Source: Sclerotinia nivalis (lineage: Eukaryota; Ascomycota; Leotiomycetes; Helotiales; Sclerotiniaceae). Taken from it: a DNA stretch of 64,000 nucleotides. Both the position numbers and the translations under genes were made by a program. Below the pieces are notes generated by a model. The model was not told the DNA's origin and did not search any database. It saw nothing but the letters and a program-made list of their open reading frames with translations. Below, in pieces: positions 54,066 through 64,000 of the stretch (positions are counted from its first letter, which is position 1; the number at the start of each line of letters is the position of its first letter). The stretch lies in NCBI GenBank assembly GCA_029531795.1, contig JAPEIS010000016.1:992001-1056000 (forward strand). The letters are read 5' to 3'.

Positions 54066-56508
54066 ATGGCCTCTCGGAGAAACGTACCTGGAGCCTTTCC
54101 GTCAGATAGCTCAACAGCCGGAAATGAGCTAGGAGATGATTTAGAAGTTATCCTTGAACATACAGACGATGAGGATGAAAATGAGGATGTAGAGGAGGAT
54201 GATGAGGATGATGAGGATGACGATGAAGATGACGATGACGAAGCTGGTTTTGGTAGGTTCATGTTAATCACTATTTTGCGAAATCTCCCAAGAAATCTTT
54301 GCTGATACTTCGCTCGTCCTTCAGATGCGCAACCTGAGATTGAAGACGATGAGGACGACGAGGATGAAGGTGCGACCGCAGCCAATCACGGTGAGCCCTA
54401 CACATCCTTCACCTTGCTTCAAACCATCTGGCTTATACTTCGGTTTCATTTAGCTACACGAACACAATACCTTCTACGTGTGTTAGCTGCCAACCCCGAT
54501 GTTCGGAATATCATACGTTTTTCTGCCGACTTTGACGAGGACGAGCTTGCTTTGTGGCCACGAAGGCGGAGGAGAATCACGCTAGATCCAAACAGGTTCC
54601 CGAAAGTGCCGAGTGCTGTTGGGGAGGAACTGATGGCTTCAGGTGATTTTGGATCCAATGATGCTCAAAGTCCAGGCAAATATGATCAAAGAGTAGGCAC
54701 AGATAATCAGGTCAGGAGAAGAAAACGCTTGACTAGGAGAATATTAGATCGCGAAATAGCATCAGGGAACTTTGTAAGCCAGGGGATAAATCGGAGAGTA
54801 ATGGCACAAGTAAGCAGCACGAGGCAGATTGCTAGGCAGTATGCTGACAAAACCGTAGGAAATGTTACCATCCTCCAATGCAGATACCATAATCAATTAC
54901 GATGATCCCGTATATTCCGGTCAATTTTCGGATGATGGCAACTTCTTCTTTGCCGTGACCAAGGATTTTAAAGTTCGCATGTATGATACATCAAACCCTT
55001 ACAACTGGCGATATTACAAGACTGTCGTCTATCCTTATGGACAGTGTAAGTACAGTCTTCTTATGTCTGGGTGGGCAGACTGGGTTTCAAATAATTGATT
55101 ATCCCGTTACTACATTTTATTTTTCCCGAGTTTCCCCATACTGCATGTATATCGAAAGTTAACGGCTAGTAGGGACCCTTACTGATGCTTCATTGAGCCC
55201 GGACAACAAATATCTTGCCTACACCTCCATACGGAGCACTGTTTGTCTCGCTCCGACAGACCCGAATGACATGGGCGATCCTTATAACCTGGAGCTCGGC
55301 GAACCTAGAACTGCGCAAAATCCCAGGTCCGAACGACGGGGGTCGTTTGGTATTTGGTCGATACGATTTTCTGGCGATGGACGTGAGCTTGTTGCTGGAA
55401 CTACAGGTGGTTCTATTGTTGTATACGACATAGAAAGCCGCCGCCCGCTGCATAGGATTTTTGGACATGAAGAAGATGTTAATGCGGTATGTTTTGCCGA
55501 CAAATCATCGCCTCATATTCTTTATTCTGGATCAGATGATACAACCATCAAGGTATGGGATACTAGGAGTATGAGTGACAGTCGAGAGGCGGGTGCATTC
55601 ATTGGTCACATCGAGGGATTAACGTATCTCGATAGCAAAGGAGACGGTCGTAAGTTTTCCATCCGTGAATATCCGAGATCAGCACACTGAAATGATTCAG
55701 GTTATATCCTCAGTAATGGCAAGGATCAGAGCATGAAGCTGTGGGACTTACGTATGGTCATGAGTTCAGCTCAGTTCTCCAACATTAGGGCAAATGGACG
55801 TCGACCTGGGTCAAACTTTGATTATCGATGGGGAGCTTACGATGAAGATGATTGGTACCACGATGAGAATGATAATTCTTTAGTCACATTCAGAGGTCAC
55901 AAAGTAATGCGAACTTTAATAAGATGTCATTTCTCTCCACCGGGAAGTACCAATTCAAGATATGTCTACTCTGGAAGTGAGGACGGTAAGGTTTACATAT
56001 GGAACATGGATGCAACGCTCGCGGGCAAGGTCGACGTTTTCCAAGCAACAAAGAACACAAGACCACCTCCTTCTGATCGATGGCATGGAGGATGGCATGG
56101 TGGATGGCACAATGATCTGGACGAAGTAAATAACCCAAATTGGAAGACTGTCGTTAGAGATGCTAGTTGGCACCCTACTGCTCCGATGATAGCTGGTGAG
56201 TCCCCTGCTTCTAATACTACTCTTTTTTAAGCTAACCTTTTCAAGCATCTGCGTGGAACGGTTATGGTACTGAGCAGGGCACCGTCACTACCCATTCTTG
56301 GAATGAGGGTGCTGAAGATGATGAGGCGGAGCCTAAAATGGGATGGAGGGTGGATGCGAAATTACAACCCGATCCCCGCCTTCATGAGAGGCGCACGAGA
56401 ACCGTCAGCAGACTTGGACACCTCAGGGCACTTTCACCAGACTCTGAGGATAGTGAAGACGACGATGATGACGATGATGTTGATGATGATGATGACGATG
56501 ACGACTAG
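54066..56508 (+). CDS. WD40 protein, DCAF11/LEC14B-like (CUL4-DDB1 substrate receptor)
   Basis: Seven exons: 54066-54252, 54325-54390, 54454-54809, 54859-55045, 55173-55649, 55701-56195, 56246-56508, giving 676 residues, every junction in frame; introns 49-127 bp. The N-terminus is strongly acidic (Asp/Glu run at about 35-60) and the C-terminus ends in another Asp run. Between lie about seven WD repeats, for example GQFSDDGNFFFAVTKDFKVRMYD, IWSIRFSGDGRELVAG, AVCFADKSSPHILYSGSDDT with IKVWDTR, ILSNGKDQSMKLWDLR, and YVYSGSEDGKVYIWN. The order, the INYDDPVYSGQFS entry and the insertion between repeats match DCAF11/WDR23 and plant LEC14B. In animals this protein recruits substrates to the CUL4-DDB1 ubiquitin ligase; the same role here is inference. 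Confidence 0.88.
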
Positions 56509-57307
56509 GGCACATCTGAGAGGAAAATCGTAAAACATAAGGCTGGATGATGGTTCTCAAGAGCTGGTTGTGTAGCGGTGCATTACATCATTTACCGCAT
56601 TTTCCCACTATCACACACCACGGAGAATTGCGACATCTAGAGCTGTAGTCAATGTTATTTAATTGTGAAAATGCTTCATCTTCCATAATATAACTACGTG
56701 AACTCCAGAGTAATACCACTTTAACATTGGCCTACCTATCGTCTGTAAAATTGCATGACTAACATAGAATTAGATGAATTAATCTATAGAAGCTGCTACG
56801 GAATTTAGCCTACGTTGACGACGCTTGCTGTGGGCACCTTTGCGGCGCCGCAGTTATTAAATGGCCTAATTTTATGGCTCAAAAGAGAAATCATGATCTA
56901 AAATCGATGACGAGACAACCCGCCCAGTATGGCAATTATGATTTTGTATAATAACGAATCATGAGACAACCCTCGTCTTTCGGCGTCTATCTAATCCAGA
57001 AGCGTGTAAATACGGGATGGGGTAAAATTAGCGAGTGCAGTGAGCCCCTGAAGATTTGTAGGATTATTTTAGCAGATAGTAAGTCAATCATTATGGTAAG
57101 GCCTCGCATTTATCTCTTCAGTGCGTTGAATGGGGTCTGTTAGTCGATCATGGGGTCCATGAGTGGTGTTCCAGTAATCGAGATATGTCCATCTCGCCAA
57201 TATTAGGGAATGGGGGGCCAGCAATATTATCTGTCCAGTCAAAAGACTGCGAGAATGCTAAGCTATCCGTAGGCTCCACAGTATGCTGTTTTGTTGTTAA
57301 TGGAAGA
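56509..57307. other. Intergenic region between convergent genes
   Basis: About 800 bp shared by the 3' ends of the WD40 and telobox genes. A 60-codon plus frame at 56961 is not recognised. No other structure seen. Confidence 0.5.
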
Positions 57308-58789
57308 TTACTTTAAAGAATTCTTTGGGTGAGATGGTGACTGTACCTTCGATATCTCATTATTCAAGTTAAATGTGGCTGGATCGATTGTAGTAGTATT
57401 ATTAGATGCATTAGAAAAGTCATCAACCTGAGCAGGTTTGCTCTGAGACGCTGTCCGAGCATCACCATCCTCCTCGATTCGAAACAGGTCGGGATGTATG
57501 TTCCGAAAACGATCTCTAAGATCAATAGGCTGTCGGCTTTGAAGATTGAACTGAGGATCTCTCTGCATCCGTGTCCAAGCAGGCCCATAAAGACGATAGC
57601 CTTCTTCAATTTCAAGATCTTCCTGGTTGGAAAAAGGACGTCTTCCTCTCCGTTCTGACTGTTTAAATGGCCCTTGAATCCCTAGGTTTTGAAGATCTGT
57701 GAGTCTTTTCCGATGGTTTCGGCGCTTTCGCCAGGGCCTCAACAAAGGAGGAGAGGCGGAGTCTGGTACAGTACCATCGGCCTCTTGATCTTGTCCAGGT
57801 AGAATATTGTCAGACGGAGAGTCCAAAGTTACCATTTCTGTTCTTGGCTGGTCCCCTATATTATTTGACTTGGGCCCGGTCTTGTGGCTCCTTGGATTGC
57901 GGCTTTCTCCCCTCAACTCATCTGGACAACAAGTTCTAAATCGATCCTTCAAATCCACTCCTGATCTATTGTTAAATGCGAAACTGGGATCTTCTAAGAT
58001 CTCCGTCCATTTCCCTACGCCATATTTATGCACACCGAGTAGCAGATTGTTCGTCTCGTCTTCGGACCACTTGTTCCTCGCCTTGACGCTCTTTCTCCTC
58101 TTCTTCGTAGTTACGTTCTGTTCCAATGTCTCTTCGGTCGCTGGTGTAACTACATCGTCCGCCTTATAATCCTCTTTCGTTTCTGTAGCTTTTGGAGCCA
58201 AAGCATTCAAGCTATTTCTTCCGTGGCTATCATGAAATGAACTCGATGCGATAGGAGGAAATAAGGCAGCCTGCGGGGGCGGTTCATGCAAGCCAATGAT
58301 AATAGGCGGTACCACTTGTTTGTTTGACCTTTGTTTCTTGTGCGGCCGGGGCAGTTGAACAAAATCATCGTTTTCATTCTCTCTACGTTGTTGCTTCTTG
58401 GGGTGTACAGGTCTTGCGTTGCCAGTATTGTCATCTAGAATCTTTCGCAAAGATTGTGGAGAGGAGGCACCCAAAGTCCGCTCAATGGCACCAATTTCCT
58501 TTCCTGAGCCCACCTTTCCTATCCTCAAAACCTCTTCAGCGTCCCGATAATCGGTTTCATTGTCGTCAATTGGAGTAACGGATGACGAATGCTGCGATGC
58601 TTGTGATGATGATTCACCGGATTGTGTGCCAGTATTGGGTTCCAAAAGGAGCGGCCGGTGAGAAGTCTGTAGGATATTCCGATCATGCAATGGAGGAAGT
58701 TCTATTGATGGAGAATTCGGGAGGGATTCAGGCGTGTCGTTATTGTTATTAAGGAAGGACATTAAACAGGGCTCAATAGTTGTACGCAT
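57308..58789 (-). CDS. Two-Myb telobox DNA-binding protein (Teb1/TebA-like)
   Basis: Single-exon gene of 493 codons from ATG 58789. It has two Myb/SANT-like domains: the first at about 238-289, with WSEDETNNLLLGVHKYG, GKWTEIL and the telobox signature VDLKDRFR (278-285); the second at about 383-436, with EIEEGYRLYGPAW and IDLRDRFR (422-429). The N-terminal 230 residues are disordered and rich in Ser, Pro and basic runs (KKRRKS). Telobox Myb domains bind TTAGGG-like DNA; double-Myb proteins of this kind in fission yeast (Teb1) bind such motifs in gene promoters as well as telomeric repeats. A nuclear transcription or telomere-associated role is therefore likely. The gene is intact; no intron is needed. 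Confidence 0.85.
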   Translation of the reverse strand: MRTTIEPCLMSFLNNNNDTPESLPNSPSIELPPLHDRNILQTSHRPLLLEPNTGTQSGESSSQASQHSSSVTPIDDNETDYRDAEEVLRIGKVGSGKEIGAIERTLGASSPQSLRKILDDNTGNARPVHPKKQQRRENENDDFVQLPRPHKKQRSNKQVVPPIIIGLHEPPPQAALFPPIASSSFHDSHGRNSLNALAPKATETKEDYKADDVVTPATEETLEQNVTTKKRRKSVKARNKWSEDETNNLLLGVHKYGVGKWTEILEDPSFAFNNRSGVDLKDRFRTCCPDELRGESRNPRSHKTGPKSNNIGDQPRTEMVTLDSPSDNILPGQDQEADGTVPDSASPPLLRPWRKRRNHRKRLTDLQNLGIQGPFKQSERRGRRPFSNQEDLEIEEGYRLYGPAWTRMQRDPQFNLQSRQPIDLRDRFRNIHPDLFRIEEDGDARTASQSKPAQVDDFSNASNNTTTIDPATFNLNNEISKVQSPSHPKNSLK

Positions 58790-59154
58790 TATTTTGCTAT
58801 TGAATTATTGGAAAGACAGAAAGACAGCATAATTTTTATTTGTTCTCTTGAGAATATATAAATGTAGTAAGACAAAAGAAATGGTCGAGAAGAAAGGAAA
58901 GGAAGAAAAGTAGAAGTAGAAGTAGATTAATTGATATTATAATATAATGAATGTTGAGTTGTTTCGATAAGCTTTTTGACAAATGATGTGATGCGCCTGT
59001 CAATCAAAAATGATTAGTAGTATAATTAATAATTATCTTCAAAAGAAATCAATATAATCTTATTATAATTTGAATATAAGTATGTAAAAAATAACTTTCT
59101 AATATTACTTCAATTTTGATAATATATTTTGATTATTATAGCATCTGAATAGGG

Positions 59155-59355
59155 AGTGGTGAAACTGGTCGGAATAGGACCAGTCTGGTCGAAACTGGTC
59201 GAAACTGGTCGGAACTGGTCGAAACTGGTCGGAACTGGTCGGAACTGGTCGGAATAGGACCAGTCTGGTCTGAATTGGTTGGAATAGGACCAGTCTGGTC
59301 GAAACTGGTTGGAATAGGACCAGTCTGGTCGGAACTGGTCGAAACTGGTCGGAAC
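59155..59355 (+). repeat. (GGTCGGAACT)n minisatellite with GGTCGGAATAGGACCAGTCT variants
   Basis: Ten-bp units GGTCGAAACT/GGTCGGAACT interleaved with a 20-bp unit containing AGGACCAGTCT. The minus strand opens a repetitive frame (RPVPTS strings) that is not a gene. Confidence 0.9.
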
Positions 59356-59579
59356 TATCGATAAAATAAATATATTCTACACTTTTAAAATAGTAATTAT
59401 ATAAAAACCTAAATTCTCTTAATATAACCGTTGGTGTTTTTTCAATCTCCAAACTCAGGATATTTATTCACTTACTCCTGACAATCCACGCATATACAAC
59501 CTTAAATATCAAACTACTTCAAAGGCTACCTAAATCTCTTTCACCAGTGCAACATAGTTAGTACAAAACAATCTCGGTA

Positions 59580-59700
59580 TATATACCACTTTCTCTACAA
59601 CAATACCTCAACATCGACATACCACTTTCTCTACAAACAATACCTCAACGTCGACATACCACTTTCTCTACAACAATACCTCAACGTCGGCATACCACGC
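59580..59700 (+). repeat. Tandem repeat in the 5' leader of the membrane-protein gene
   Basis: Three units sharing ACCACTTTCTCTACAA and TACCTCAACRTCGRCAT, each close to 40 bp, ending 14 bp before the ATG at 59714. Pyrimidine-rich, so probably promoter or 5' UTR sequence. Confidence 0.7.
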
Positions 59701-59713
59701 CATCTCAGCAAGC

Positions 59714-60287
59714 ATGGCGTCGATCTTGCCCCCTTTCCCGAAGTTTGTCTTCGCCATTTTTGAGCCTATTTCACTGTAAGTTGACATCTGCGACTTTAAC
59801 TTGACTTACTCATCGGATCATAGTGTGGCTGGTTTCATAGGCGCAATGATCTCCCCAGAGTGGTTTATCGAGGAGCAAATTGCATTTTCGCATCATGTAT
59901 CTATCAGTGATAATGCACGGCTTGTTGCTCTACAATTAGGCAATATTTACCTTCTACTAGCCATGATAGGGGTTGCAGTTCTCTACAGCACGCGAGAGGC
60001 GAAAGTCATTAGGAATTATCTCATTGCTTTGTGGCTGGCTGATATTGGCCATCTTGCTGTTACCTATCATGTTTTGGGATGGGATACGGTCGTGGATATT
60101 GCCCAATGGAATTCAATGACTTTTGGAAATATAGGGGCAACGGTAAGACCACTCCCAATCGGTACCTTCAACGTATCTGTGCGATTCAAAGTCTAACATG
60201 TAGCAGCTGTTCTTGTTCTTGACGCGATCAGCATATCTTTTTGGCATGTTCGGCCCAGATAGAAAGAGCACTACAAAGCTTGCTTGA
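59714..60287 (+). CDS. Small four-helix membrane protein, DUF7704-like
   Basis: Three exons: 59714-59775, 59824-60142, 60207-60287, giving 153 residues; introns 48 and 64 bp, in frame. The N-terminus PPFPKFVFAIFEPISL leads into a first helix, followed by SPEWFIEEQ, a helix at about 67-85 (LGNIYLLLAMIGVAVLY), a helix at about 95-112 (LIALWLADIGHLAVTYHV), and a last helix across the second intron (VLFLTRSAYLFGMF). This is the layout of a fungal membrane family I recall as DUF7704, function unknown. Intact and ordinary in composition. Confidence 0.75.
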
Positions 60288-60936
60288 GTCGAGGGACAAA
60301 TGTCAAAGGGAACATAGGCTAGAGGGGGAGGGATGACAGGGTGCGGTATAGCCAGCCCAACCAATAATTAATTTTACATTCGATGAGATGGCGCATGTTC
60401 TAGTCACAACGGTGGCATATCACATGTTTTGCGGAAAGGTCGTTCTATATCGTTCAACCGTGCTCAAACATCTGCATAATCACTCAATATCAATCTTAAA
60501 CCCTAAAATTCAATATACCAGTCTAATAAAGTGATAAACCCTGTTCTTGCCAACGAACCTTCTTAATCGGTTGAGCACTTTGGGACTGGGTAGAGGACTA
60601 TTCCATCCGCTGTTCAGTTTCCTGCACCAAACTACTGCTATCTCAAATCCAAAAGGATCGGTGTCTTGTTTTGGAACATAATTCGGTAGCTCATGAGCAT
60701 CGGACACGAAAACGCTATGCCGTCAGGAAAGCTCAACTAGAGATATTCATTACCAACGCACCTATTTGCGAGCACACATAAGATCAGTAGCTGTATATTT
60801 CTATGCTGTGTTGTGATTTATGCCACAATAGTAAAGCCGTATCTCGATGAATTTCAATTGCGTATGCCCCAGGATGTTACGTGGCAGATCTACACAGCCG
60901 TTCTTATTGAGAAGTTGAATATACATCTCACACATA
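60288..60936. other. Intergenic region between convergent genes
   Basis: No recognised gene; a 65-codon minus frame at 60510-60707 has no family resemblance. The sequence is the shared 3' flank of the membrane-protein and UBX genes. Confidence 0.45.
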
Positions 60937-62989
60937 TCAATCATCTCCATCATGATCATCCTTCCGGGGTTCAAAATTCAGCTGTTGTCGGTATTAGCTT
61001 GGTCGTTGCAGCGCGGCCAATGCAATTGTCTTCCAACTTACGGTGTTCCCGTTGTACAACTCATGATGAGCGTCGTTATCATTCTGGTCTCTGAGAGTTC
61101 TCAGGTTCGAGGGACGACTACCTCCTGCTGGCGCGCTGGTTTCGGTCCTCTCATCTATATCTGGGGCGACGGCCGGACCCCCAACGATTCCACCGAGAGT
61201 GGTCAGCACCCTATTAATGCCCCAGGTGCCCAGATCGTATCCAGCAGCAATTCCTCTAGACAAAATGCCCCTTGGTTCTGCTGCTTCATAAGCTGAAGTG
61301 TACGCTTGAACCGGAATAATGATGAGACTGTTGCCTCCATGTCAGTGGTTGAAAACATGGCGCAAAGCTGCATAGACCATGATGGAAAATACTCACGTAG
61401 CGCTCGGAAAAAGGCCTAACGCTGCCAAGTCTCGACTTTCATCCGTCATCGAAAGGGTTTTATTCGGTAAGGGGGTGCAAACATACTTGAAAATATAAGG
61501 CACGTCGTCTTTTTGGTGATCATCGATCCACTAGTAATTGTCAGCATTGCCACTATCTTTGCATATGTTAAAGATTCTGCAAGATTTAAGGTGTCGGATA
61601 AGCCAATAAAATATCATGGTGTCTTGATTAGTTTTTCATATTACCTTTCTGACATCACCATTTAGAGTACTGGTGTTAGGAAATTTGGAGCGAATGGAGG
61701 ATCCATCAAAAAGTCTTATCTGAAGGGCACACTCCTGTGCCTCTGGTGCTGAAGCTGGAACAGATGAGCTCCTGCCGCGGAATGCCGCAGATTGCTCGGT
61801 CAATTGATTGTTATGGTTAGCCTTGCGCTCTGCATCCTTTCGTCTTCTTAATTTGTCGCTCTCAACGAGTGCAAGAATGCGCGCTCGCTCTTCTCTAGCC
61901 TCTTGATGGCGCTTCCTTTGAATGGCTGCATAATTTGCGGTGTCCGCAGCTTGAGATGGTTGTTTAGGCTGATCTTCCACAATGGTTTTGGTATCTTCAG
62001 GTGGATTACCTCTAGGATCTATGGCAGGCGAGCTAGAGCTAGATGTATTATTGCTTGTGGATTGGAAAGTAACTGTAGAGCCATTGTCGGAATCGCCAGT
62101 GGATGGACCACCTGACGATTGTTGATTTTGACTTTCCGTCGTACGCTGTTCTGTAGTCTGCGAGTAGCTTGTTATATTTGCTGACATTGGGCGATCGTTC
62201 TCTACGTTTCTCTGGCTGTGTGCAGACTCCAAGGCCTTTCCAAAACGCACCAAAAACTCCTGTTTGGTTGTACCTGCAGCTAGATACTCTTTGAGTTCAC
62301 CACTCCTATTGATTTTAGAGTCAGTCTCGCCAGAAAGAGAAACTACTTGAGTGGACGTGGGCAACAGGTCACGATGTACCCGATTGGAGCACAGGAAGCT
62401 GTTCCTGAGAACCAATATTCCACCTCAATATGAGCAAGGGACAATCGATGTTTCGATCACTCGAAATTTCGAAAAAAGCGACAATACATCTAAGAATTTA
62501 TGGCTTGACTATGCCAACTTTGATCACACTTTTCCCTTTCATAGATATTGACATATATTGAATGAAAAAGAATGATTTGATCGTGCTTACCATATAGCGA
62601 CAAGAGTTGGAGCTTTTGGAATAGGAAAGATTGCAGCAAGATAGTTGGCTTCTTCAGAACCAAAGTCCAGGCGCAACAGGACTGTTCTTTCTTGCAGCTG
62701 AGAGCTCAACTAGACAGCAACTAAGCATGCTGTAGTATCAAGGTGGGATGGATCAAAGTCGCCAAATTACCTCGGAATCTTGTAAGAAGTCATCTTCCCA
62801 GAGTCGACTTTCTTCATTACCATCTATATTGCGCACGTTGTCATTATTTGAACCAAGATAAACATGAGAATGGGAGGAGAGGAGAGGGGAGGGAAGGGAA
62901 TATCATTTACTTGTTACGAAACAGGCAACAAGTTTAGATTCAGCCAAAGCCTTGTTGATGCCGCTATTAAGATCGCCGGTATGAAACAT
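60937..62989 (-). CDS. UBX-domain protein (UBXN4/UBXD2-like)
   Basis: Seven exons in minus order: 62989-62911, 62823-62771, 62709-62591, 62305-61645, 61530-61397, 61327-61042, 60981-60937, giving 458 residues with all junctions in frame; intron 3 is 285 bp. The N-terminal 80 residues (GINKALAESKLVACFV, NGNEESRLWE, LRLDFGSEEANYLAAIFPI) form a thioredoxin-like UAS-type domain. A Ser/Thr-rich linker and a charged coiled coil (QRKRHQEAREERARILAL) follow, then the UBX domain at about 275-365 (IRLFDGSSIRSKFP, LAALGLFPSATLIIIPV). UBX domains bind the AAA ATPase Cdc48/p97; UBXN4 relatives act in ER-associated degradation. A hydrophobic region near 375-400 (GTWGINRVLTTLGGIVGG) could be the ER-anchoring hairpin. 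Ends with a short acidic tail. Confidence 0.88.
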
Positions 62990-63333
62990 TGTCGCAAGTA
63001 ACACGTACTGATTGATTTATTGAGTACCAAGGCCTAAGTACTATAGTATATCTCGTGTGTGAAGTTTGAAAGGGTGAAGAGGATCGGTTTAGTTTCTCGG
63101 GTTGGACTTATGGCGGCCGTGATTAGGATTACTTCGTACCCAATGGGAGGACATATCTGATGTGGCTGAGCCTTGCTTATACAATCAAACAACTCTTAGA
63201 AAAAAAGTCTTGCACGTGCACGCCACACTTTATGCTACGATAAATGAGCTGGGGAGAATACCTAGTCCAAGTAGCATCGAGGAAGAGATTGAAGTTTATG
63301 ATTTGATGCATCAATCATTTTGAACTACTGAAT
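62990..63333. promoter_or_regulatory. Bidirectional promoter of the UBX and SURF1 genes
   Basis: 344 bp between divergent starts. No specific site identified. Confidence 0.5.
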
Positions 63334-64000
63334 ATGCGTTCCCCAGTCTCAATCCTATCTTACAATCGTGTTAATTCGTTTTCATCACATATCAGAAGGA
63401 TATCTTCCCAATCCAAAACCTCAAAATGCCCAACATATCATCGATATTTCTCGGACACCCGTGTCAAGTCAAGACAGGCTGCCGATGATCCAAATTTCAC
63501 ATCTATAATAGACAATCCTCCAAATCTAGTTCGGACTGGAAGAAGGCATGGGCCTGGTCTTATTATTCTGGGTAAGTCACGGGCTTGTCCAACTTTTACT
63601 ACAAGGTTATCTAATTCATATGCTCGACAGCTTTGATTCCTCTAACAGCGTTTGCCTTGGGAACATGGCAAGTCCAGCGTTTAGATTGGAAGTCAAAGCT
63701 CATTGCGAAATTTGAGGATCGCCTCGTTCGTGATCCTTTACCACTTCCTCCACATATTGATCCTTCAGCAATAAAAGAATTCGATTACAGGAGAATATTC
63801 GCAACTGGTCACTTTCGACACGATCAAGAGATGTTGATTGGTCCTCGCTTGCATGATGGGAAGGACGGATATCTCGTTATTACACCTTTGGAGCGGGATG
63901 GTAAGGGCACTAGTGTCCTTGTAAATCGAGGTTGGATCGAGAAGAAGTATAAGAAGCAAACAAGCAGACCTGACGGGTTACCTCAAGGTGAAGTAACGGT
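63334..64000 (+). CDS. SHY1: SURF1/Shy1 cytochrome c oxidase assembly factor, 3' end outside the window
   Basis: Exon 1 is 63334-63571, intron 63572-63630 (59 bp), exon 2 runs from 63631 past the window edge. The N-terminus is Arg/Ser-rich without acids, as expected for a mitochondrial presequence. After it come the first membrane helix (LIILGALIPLTAFALGTWQVQRL, bridging the intron) and the SURF1 domain blocks DWKSKLIAKFEDRL, EFDYRRIFATGHF, EMLIGPRLHDGKDGYLVITPL and VLVNRGWIEKKYK. SURF1/Shy1 is an inner-membrane protein that helps insert heme a and assemble Cox1. About 210 codons are visible; the second helix is outside. Confidence 0.93.

Larger units (their letters stand above)
58790..59713. 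other. Intergenic region with a GGTCGAAACT minisatellite
   Basis: AT-rich promoter side of the telobox gene, then the tandem array at 59155-59355, then three repeats of an ACCACTTTCTCTACAACAATACCTCAAC-type unit (59580-59695, about 50 bp each) just before the next ATG. No gene. Confidence 0.55.

Noticed and set aside
54002..54385. Ser-rich minus-strand frame
   Set aside because: Antisense of the acidic Asp/Glu run in exon 1 of the WD40 gene.
59105..59452. 115-codon minus-strand frame with RPVPTS-type repeats
   Set aside because: Product of the GGTCGAAACT minisatellite; no start context or domain.
1..64000. CRISPR arrays, bacterial operons, rRNA or tRNA genes
   Set aside because: None seen; the window is eukaryotic with spliceosomal introns, and the tandem arrays have no spacer structure.

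Overview
The window is nuclear DNA of a filamentous ascomycete. Short 46-134 bp spliceosomal introns, P450s, UstY-type oxidases, a Pth11-like membrane protein and repeat copies decayed mainly by C-to-T/G-to-A transitions (RIP-like) all point there. The repeat types would suit a leotiomycete such as a Botrytis/Sclerotinia relative, but that placement is inference.

Layout. 1-11.5 kb is a repeat-rich flank: a Fot1/pogo-like transposase with one frameshift, a broken host-type gene, a Tc1/mariner transposase with four nonsense codons, a broken fungal hypothetical gene, a solo LTR with a target duplication, and LINE-derived pieces. 12.8-21.3 kb is a compact biosynthetic cluster that looks like a dikaritin-type (ustiloxin/phomopsin-like) RiPP locus: an O-methyltransferase, a P450, a short secreted precursor with four near-identical repeats ending in KKR processing sites, and two divergent UstY-family oxidases with both HxxHC motifs. 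All five genes are intact after splicing. 23.8-27.6 kb holds a seven-helix rhodopsin-like membrane protein and an FAD-linked oxidoreductase that could extend the cluster. 27.6-43.3 kb is a nested island of two non-LTR retrotransposon families (called A and B here), heavily mutated, some inserted directly at the simple-repeat tails of others. 43.5-46.8 kb has an Arg/Ser-rich hypothetical gene and a second intact P450. 47.2-53.2 kb is again repeats: a retroposon with a 14-bp target duplication, an LTR, a Ty3/gypsy pol fragment and minisatellites. 54-64 kb is ordinary gene space: a DCAF11/LEC14B-like WD40 protein, a two-Myb telobox protein, a small membrane protein, a UBX protein and the start of SURF1/Shy1.

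Two signals stand out. First, the RiPP locus: precursor export and Kex2-type cleavage would release peptides carrying a Tyr-Ala-Trp-Ala-Val core, which the two UstY oxidases, the P450 and the methyltransferase could then modify. Second, five short sequences in the repeat regions (5.4, 11.5, 30.7, 49.6 and 50.7 kb) fit the nested pseudoknot of self-cleaving HDV-like ribozymes: a 7-bp P1 opening with a G-U pair and changed by compensatory substitutions, a 3-bp P3, a seven-base loop of the form TGTACGY, and a following ACGAAC junction. Three sit at the inferred 5' ends of retroelement-derived units.
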